A stretch of 11,350 nt of DNA from Chitinophagaceae bacterium. GTDB taxonomy: Bacteria > Bacteroidota > Bacteroidia > Chitinophagales > Chitinophagaceae. The stretch lies in assembly GCA_947468255.1 (NCBI GenBank), contig CANIMM010000073.1:1-11350 (forward strand), read 5' to 3'. Under the pieces are notes generated by a model. It was not told the DNA's origin. It saw only the letters and a list, made by a program, of their open reading frames with translations, and ran no database searches. Positions 7,062 to 11,350 of this stretch are shown here, one piece after another (within the stretch, counting starts at the first letter, position 1; every line of letters starts with the position of its first letter). Made by a program: the position numbers and the translations under genes.

Positions 7062-8138
7062 TTATTTTAATGAATTACCATATCCCACTATGAAGATAGA
7101 GAGTGCAATGGTTGCAATTCCCAGCATAATGGTAATCGTTGTTTTTTTACTTACACTTTTCCATTCTTTTAAAACCAACCCCCACATGTTGGCAACTAAA
7201 ATAATGAAAGACATGTGTAAGATCCAGGAACTTGGACCATTCCCGAGTTTACTTTCACCCATTCCGTAAAAAAAGAATTGTAAAAACCACATCGTTCCTC
7301 CCAATGCACACAATAGATAATTTTTAACCAGCGGCGATTTTTGATTGGTATAATCCCCCATAGTTTTATTTCGTACATTTAAAATAACACACCAAATAAA
7401 ATTGGTGGTAAGGCCACCCCAAAGAATCACTACAAAGATTACATTATTGCGGAATAAAAATTCACCCTGTCCAGGATTTGCTGCCTTCCAAACATCATTC
7501 GCCACAATACCCAGGGTAGTACCCGCTTCAATTCCAAAACTAAAACAAGCACTCAATACACCCGATACAATGGCAACCAGTAAGCCAATACCAATTTTGA
7601 ATTCACTTCCAGATGCATCGGTTTTTGCCCCAGCCAGTTCTTTATCTTTCATCGCCCCTGCCTTTCCACATATTATGATTCCGACTACACAAACTGCCAA
7701 TCCCAATAATACCAATTGGCCCCAAGAAGTACCCACCAAATTTGCAATGGTATCCTTGCCTGCAGTAGGCGTATAATAATAATAAATAGAAGGAATGATT
7801 GCACCGAATACAGAACACAAACCCAAAATAATGGAACTACCCAATGAAACCCCCAAGTAACGCACACCCAAGCCATAAGTAAGTCCACCAATGCCCCATA
7901 ACAATCCCATTATGAAAGTTGCACCTAATACCGCAGCACTTGAATTACGGATGATATCTGCAAATCCAGGAATGGTAAGCCAAGCAGCTACGGGAGGTGC
8001 AATCAACCAGGAAAATAGCCCACCAACAATCCAAAAACTTTCCCAACTCCAGCCTTTTACTTTTTTATAAGGCATATAAAAGCTACCTGAAGCAAACCCA
8101 CCTATAAAGTGAAAAATAACACCGAGAATAACCGACAT
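7062..8138 (-). CDS. rhaT: L-rhamnose/proton symporter
   Basis: The 358-residue inner-membrane protein imports L-rhamnose with a proton. It is alignable by eye with E. coli RhaT (344 residues) from end to end: YMPYKKVKGWSWESFW (21-36), GLTYGLGVRYLGVSLG (85-100), WFLQFFFYGMGESKLG (284-299), SWILHMSF (304-311) and GLVLKEW (320-326) all have close counterparts there. About ten hydrophobic segments are visible, as expected for this drug/metabolite-transporter-related family. A hydrophilic loop at about 160-180 is the main cytoplasmic break, and insertions near 120-135 and 205-228 account for the extra length. It is the first gene of the tightly spaced rhamnose block, with 126 bp of non-coding sequence upstream, where a promoter could sit, and the aldolase fusion 27 bp downstream. 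RhaT as sole transporter implies uptake of free monosaccharide. Confidence 0.97.
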   Translation of the reverse strand: MSVILGVIFHFIGGFASGSFYMPYKKVKGWSWESFWIVGGLFSWLIAPPVAAWLTIPGFADIIRNSSAAVLGATFIMGLLWGIGGLTYGLGVRYLGVSLGSSIILGLCSVFGAIIPSIYYYYTPTAGKDTIANLVGTSWGQLVLLGLAVCVVGIIICGKAGAMKDKELAGAKTDASGSEFKIGIGLLVAIVSGVLSACFSFGIEAGTTLGIVANDVWKAANPGQGEFLFRNNVIFVVILWGGLTTNFIWCVILNVRNKTMGDYTNQKSPLVKNYLLCALGGTMWFLQFFFYGMGESKLGNGPSSWILHMSFIILVANMWGLVLKEWKSVSKKTTITIMLGIATIALSIFIVGYGNSLK

Positions 8139-8168
8139 AATTCAAATTATTTTAATATAAACAAGCTA

Positions 8169-8248
8169 TACTGCAGTGAAGTTAGATATACCAGTTATTT
8201 CACCTATCCTGCACTGTTATGTTTAATGCCTCAAGTCGAACTGCAGTT
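8169..8248. promoter_or_regulatory. Two CTGCAG-centred dyads upstream of rhaT, candidate operator sites
   Basis: AACTGCAGTT (8239-8248) is a perfect 10-bp palindrome. TACTGCAGTG (8169-8178) repeats its central eight bases. The centres are 70 bp apart in the 126-bp gap between the hydrolase and rhaT, and a related half-site CTGCACTG lies at 8209-8216. Paired palindromes before the first rhamnose gene fit binding by a dimeric regulator such as the LacI-type protein at the right edge. This is only positional inference, since no cognate motif is known to me. Confidence 0.25.
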
Positions 8249-8264
8249 TCCCAAATCAAATCAT

Positions 8265-10433
8265 TTACCACTCCTTTGCATTATTTCCATTACCAGTAAC
8301 GGGGAAAGAGCTAATCCTTAACCTTGCCGCTCCCATTGGAATCAGCTCCACAGTTTTGATTGGTTCATCCGTTTTGACGGGACTGTTTTTTAACACCCCA
8401 CATAAACCATTTCGGTCGATTTTCCAGCCTGGTATTTGTTGTGCTTTTACCTTTATTAAAATTGGAACCGCATCCGTTGTAAATGGAAAATCATTAGATG
8501 GCCAGGCGCGTTTTTCAACAGTAAATGAAGCCGCAATATTTTTTTTATTCAATACCAACCCAACATTCCAAGGGGTGGTTGGATGAATTTCATAAGAGGG
8601 CCAAGCTTTAACATCAGCTCCCTTTTGCCATTTTGAATCAGCAATGGCAGTTTCAACACTTCCTTTTTTTATATACTCCTCCCCTATCTTCAATGAAAAA
8701 GTTAGCGGACCATAATTAACACTTACGCTCTGGTGATTTTCTTGCCATTCTTTTACCTCTACCTGCATGGGCAAATGCAACCTAACAATATCACCCTCTT
8801 TCCATAACCGCTGAATTTTTAGATACTTTCCAGCAAGAGGCGCTATCAACTCTTTCTTTCCATTGATATAGACTTCGGCATGATTACACCAGTTTGGAAT
8901 TCGCAGATAAAAAGGGAATGCAACAGACAACTTTGTATGAAGGGTAAACAATAGTTGATCCTCAAAAGGATAATTTGTTTTTTCTTCAAAGCTTATTTCG
9001 GTTCCATTGGCCACTTTGAGCTTTACTTCACTAGCCGCATACAATACAGCAGCTGCGCCATTATCTGGTGTTGCCATCCAGAGGTTTTCTGCAAAATAAG
9101 GCCAGCCTTGTGAATGATTGTGCTGGCAGCATCGAGAACTAAATGGATTCATCATTAAAAATGGACCGGCGTTGTTAATGCCTGGACTGTGATTCAGCGC
9201 ATCATTCAACACCATATTTGGACTGGTAATATAACGCAATGATTTAAAGTCGGGCATTACAGCAGCTGGGTAAGAATTGAAAGCCACATTTTCTGCATGG
9301 TCGCCCCAAAAAATATCACCGGTAATGCGCATCATGTGTTCGGCCGAATTCATTTCTTCTACCATCCCGCATGTTTCCATCCCTTGATGAGGATCAGCAT
9401 ATCCTGGCCTTGCTACTTCATCACTTCCAAACAAACCTCCTGGCACTTGACCGAAATGCTTACGCACGATATTGAACACATCATAACTTGCCTGTAAATC
9501 TTTTTTATCATGACTGAGCTGGAAATAAGTTGCTGGCTCACGATAGCCCTGGGCTACATTTACATTATGCCAATCAGGTAATTGTTGATACCAATCCGGC
9601 CAGTCGCCACCCTTTATCTTTTCATGGTTTCCTTCTTTAAATATTGAAGTTCTGCTTACCCAACTCACCGTATTACGATGGATTTTTTTTGCAAGATCCA
9701 GCAGCCAGCGATCACCAGTAGTATTATACAACCATATAACACTATGCAAATTATCTCCACCCCTTAACCCCTGCCAATAAGAAAAGCGTTGAAGAAATTT
9801 ATCCTCTGGATAATTTAACTGGTATTCAAAAAAATGTCGCATAAATCCGATGATCCGCTGGTCATTGGAATATTCATAATAGGATTGCAGACAATACAAC
9901 ATGATCATTTTTGGCCAAAAATCTTCCGCTCCATTTTTATCCATAACCGTTGGACCAAAATCACCGTCACTACGCTGACTATTTAAAACGCCTTCAAGCC
10001 ATATTTTTGACTCCGCAATTACTTCGGGATCATTTAAAATATAGCCCAGATTAGCATAGCCTTTCAACCAATAGGGAACTTCCTCCCAACCAAATTCACC
10101 CTTGCCATCTTTTGACAGCCAAGCATTGTTTTCCTTCTGCAACCACGCACTAATACTTCCTAGGTTTCCGGTAAGTCCATTTTTTTGACGGATCAGGTAC
10201 TCTTTCAACCATCCCTTAGGCTGAACGGCCGTTACAGGCAATTTTAAAAAAGCATTTTGTACTAGGGGGGCTCTATTATTAAGATAAAAACTGTTTTGCT
10301 GACGGGTATCCGGTTTGTCAACAACAGTAATAATTGATTGCTCACCCTTATTGACAGAATAAGAAAACAGCAAAAAAATTGAAGCCAGCAAAATCAATAG
10401 GGAAGACTTATTAAAAATATATTTTGTTATCAT
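8265..10433 (-). CDS. Secreted GH127/DUF1680-type glycoside hydrolase
   Basis: The 722-residue protein has a hydrophobic signal segment (residues 10-26, no lipobox Cys), so it is probably periplasmic. Residues about 60-450 resemble the (alpha/alpha)6 barrel of DUF1680/GH127 enzymes and the remainder a beta-sandwich tail. The family's zinc-thiolate site appears intact: Glu353 and Cys355 in METCGM, and the pair Cys435-Cys436 in SRCCQHN. By analogy with HypBA1 of Bifidobacterium longum, Cys435 would be the nucleophile; Glu339, about 14 residues before Glu353, is a candidate acid/base. Characterised GH127/GH146 members mostly remove beta-L-arabinofuranose, and one GH127 branch removes aceric acid from rhamnogalacturonan II. 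Overall similarity to the arabinofuranosidases seems low, so the substrate is open. It lies between the regulator (144 bp upstream) and rhaT (126 bp downstream), suggesting a role in freeing rhamnose or a sugar bound to it. Confidence 0.8.
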   Translation of the reverse strand: MITKYIFNKSSLLILLASIFLLFSYSVNKGEQSIITVVDKPDTRQQNSFYLNNRAPLVQNAFLKLPVTAVQPKGWLKEYLIRQKNGLTGNLGSISAWLQKENNAWLSKDGKGEFGWEEVPYWLKGYANLGYILNDPEVIAESKIWLEGVLNSQRSDGDFGPTVMDKNGAEDFWPKMIMLYCLQSYYEYSNDQRIIGFMRHFFEYQLNYPEDKFLQRFSYWQGLRGGDNLHSVIWLYNTTGDRWLLDLAKKIHRNTVSWVSRTSIFKEGNHEKIKGGDWPDWYQQLPDWHNVNVAQGYREPATYFQLSHDKKDLQASYDVFNIVRKHFGQVPGGLFGSDEVARPGYADPHQGMETCGMVEEMNSAEHMMRITGDIFWGDHAENVAFNSYPAAVMPDFKSLRYITSPNMVLNDALNHSPGINNAGPFLMMNPFSSRCCQHNHSQGWPYFAENLWMATPDNGAAAVLYAASEVKLKVANGTEISFEEKTNYPFEDQLLFTLHTKLSVAFPFYLRIPNWCNHAEVYINGKKELIAPLAGKYLKIQRLWKEGDIVRLHLPMQVEVKEWQENHQSVSVNYGPLTFSLKIGEEYIKKGSVETAIADSKWQKGADVKAWPSYEIHPTTPWNVGLVLNKKNIAASFTVEKRAWPSNDFPFTTDAVPILIKVKAQQIPGWKIDRNGLCGVLKNSPVKTDEPIKTVELIPMGAARLRISSFPVTGNGNNAKEW

Positions 10434-10577
10434 ACAGAACTTTTAAAATATAGACCCATCAAAAATTTTAGCCATTTTTTATTCTTAGTAGTCGGATTGT
10501 ATAGCTTATGGTCAATCGTCAATTTTGCATTTTCAAACAGAAGGAGTGAAATAAAAAACGTTGGTTGTGCGCAAAAA

Positions 10578-11350
10578 CTACTTTACGGATTCCCTTTCTA
10601 TCATAACCGTTTTTAAAACAATGTGCTCAACACTTGTTGACTGCTGATTGATTTGCTGAATCAAGATTTCTACCGCTTTTTTAGCAATCGCCTTTATCGG
10701 TTGCGAAACCACTGAAATACCCGGCATTCCTAATCGAAAAAGATCGTTGTCGTCAAAACAAATTACAGAAATATCAGCTGGTATTTTTTTTCCGAGACTT
10801 CGCAAGGCTTCTAATCCTGCCACTCCGAGATTATTGGAAGTAAAAAAAATAGCGTCTATTTGATCCTTTTGCAATTCTACAAATTCTTTGATCTCATTCA
10901 CTACTTTTTCATCGGGTAAACCAAAAGGGATTTTTTTGATTACTCGCTGATCTAGTCGGAGCTGATTTTGTTTTAAACCCCGTTGATAGCCCTCCATACG
11001 TTGCAGCATTTGCAACTGATCGGTAAGGTTGGTAACCAATGCAATTTTTTTATGCCCTTTCTGGGCTAAATAATTCACCGCCTCCATGCTTCCATTGATA
11101 TTATCGATGGTTACATAACTGGAATCCAGCTGCTTGTAATAACGATCAATTAAAACAGCAGGTTTTTTTTCTTTCAGCAATTTTTCCAATTCGGGCAACA
11201 TGGCTTTGGTAGGCGCTATAATGTATCCATCCATGTGTTTATCCACCAGCATATTTAAAATATGGCGAGACTTTCCTTCGTTGTTTTCGCTACTGCAAAA
11301 CATAACGGTATAGCCCAATTTATCCGCCTCCTCCTCTACAATATTGGCTA
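10578..11350 (-). CDS. LacI/GalR-family transcriptional regulator (partial, 5' end off window)
   Basis: The frame is open up to the window edge, giving 256 residues; a TTG at 11316-11318 is internal because the upstream codons continue the expected helix (EEEADKLGYTVMF). What remains is the periplasmic-binding-protein-like effector domain: DGYIIAP, VLIDRYY, YVTIDNINGSMEAVNYLAQKGHKKIALVT, IDAIFFTSNNLGVAGLEAL, IPADISVICFDDNDL and ISVVSQPIKAIAKKAVEIL, ending ERESVK. The N-terminal helix-turn-helix and hinge, about 80 residues, should lie to the right of the window. The LacI-type assignment (and not a plain binding protein) rests on the GHKKIALVT, DISVICFDD and VSQP motifs. As the first gene in transcription order and beside rhamnose genes, it is the likely local regulator responding to rhamnose or a related sugar. 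E. coli uses AraC-family RhaS/RhaR instead, so regulation here would be of a different kind. Confidence 0.92.
   Translation of the reverse strand, partial: ANIVEEEADKLGYTVMFCSSENNEGKSRHILNMLVDKHMDGYIIAPTKAMLPELEKLLKEKKPAVLIDRYYKQLDSSYVTIDNINGSMEAVNYLAQKGHKKIALVTNLTDQLQMLQRMEGYQRGLKQNQLRLDQRVIKKIPFGLPDEKVVNEIKEFVELQKDQIDAIFFTSNNLGVAGLEALRSLGKKIPADISVICFDDNDLFRLGMPGISVVSQPIKAIAKKAVEILIQQINQQSTSVEHIVLKTVMIERESVK

Noticed and set aside
7402..7776. 124-codon plus-strand open frame
   Set aside because: It is antisense to rhaT, which aligns end to end with a known transporter; the Pro/Thr-rich composition is typical of a membrane-protein shadow.
10434..10577. Intrinsic terminator or promoter between the regulator and the hydrolase
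   Set aside because: There are T-rich tracts but no GC-rich stem, and no convincing TTTG/TAnnTTTG pair, so neither could be supported.

Overview
The window reads as a chromosomal sugar-catabolism locus from a member of the Bacteroidota. Base composition is AT-rich (about 40% GC by eye). Start codons mostly lack a strong Shine-Dalgarno sequence and are preceded by A/T-rich tracts, and the protein set resembles that of free-living, glycan-degrading Bacteroidota. A Chitinophagaceae-type host is a reasonable guess, but no marker gene here proves it. All eight recognisable genes lie on the minus strand, so they are transcribed from high to low coordinates. I see no rRNA, tRNA, CRISPR array, insertion sequence or phage gene.

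In transcription order, the right end holds a LacI/GalR-family regulator whose N-terminal DNA-binding part is outside the window (10578-11350). Next is a secreted GH127/DUF1680-type glycoside hydrolase (8265-10433). A compact L-rhamnose utilisation block follows: the RhaT symporter (7062-8138), a fused rhamnulose-1-phosphate aldolase/short-chain dehydrogenase (4920-7034), L-rhamnose mutarotase RhaM (4530-4907), an L-rhamnose isomerase of the Pseudomonas stutzeri RhaI type (3222-4496) and an FGGY sugar kinase that is the expected rhamnulokinase (1752-3119). Gaps from rhaT to the isomerase are only 12 to 33 bp, which fits one operon. After a 159-bp gap come a Tat-signal TIM-barrel sugar isomerase/epimerase-like protein (720-1592) and the N-terminal 228 residues of a lipoprotein beta-propeller of the 'membrane-bound dehydrogenase' type (1-684, running off the left edge).

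The pathway can be followed gene by gene. The hydrolase may release sugar outside the cytoplasm, RhaT imports L-rhamnose with protons, and RhaM interconverts anomers. The isomerase makes L-rhamnulose, the kinase makes L-rhamnulose 1-phosphate, and the aldolase domain splits this to dihydroxyacetone phosphate and L-lactaldehyde. The fused dehydrogenase domain probably then processes the lactaldehyde. The pathway itself is known. The less explained parts are the GH127-type enzyme attached to the rhamnose genes and the exported isomerase/propeller pair at the left end, which may be a separate periplasmic sugar-modification module.
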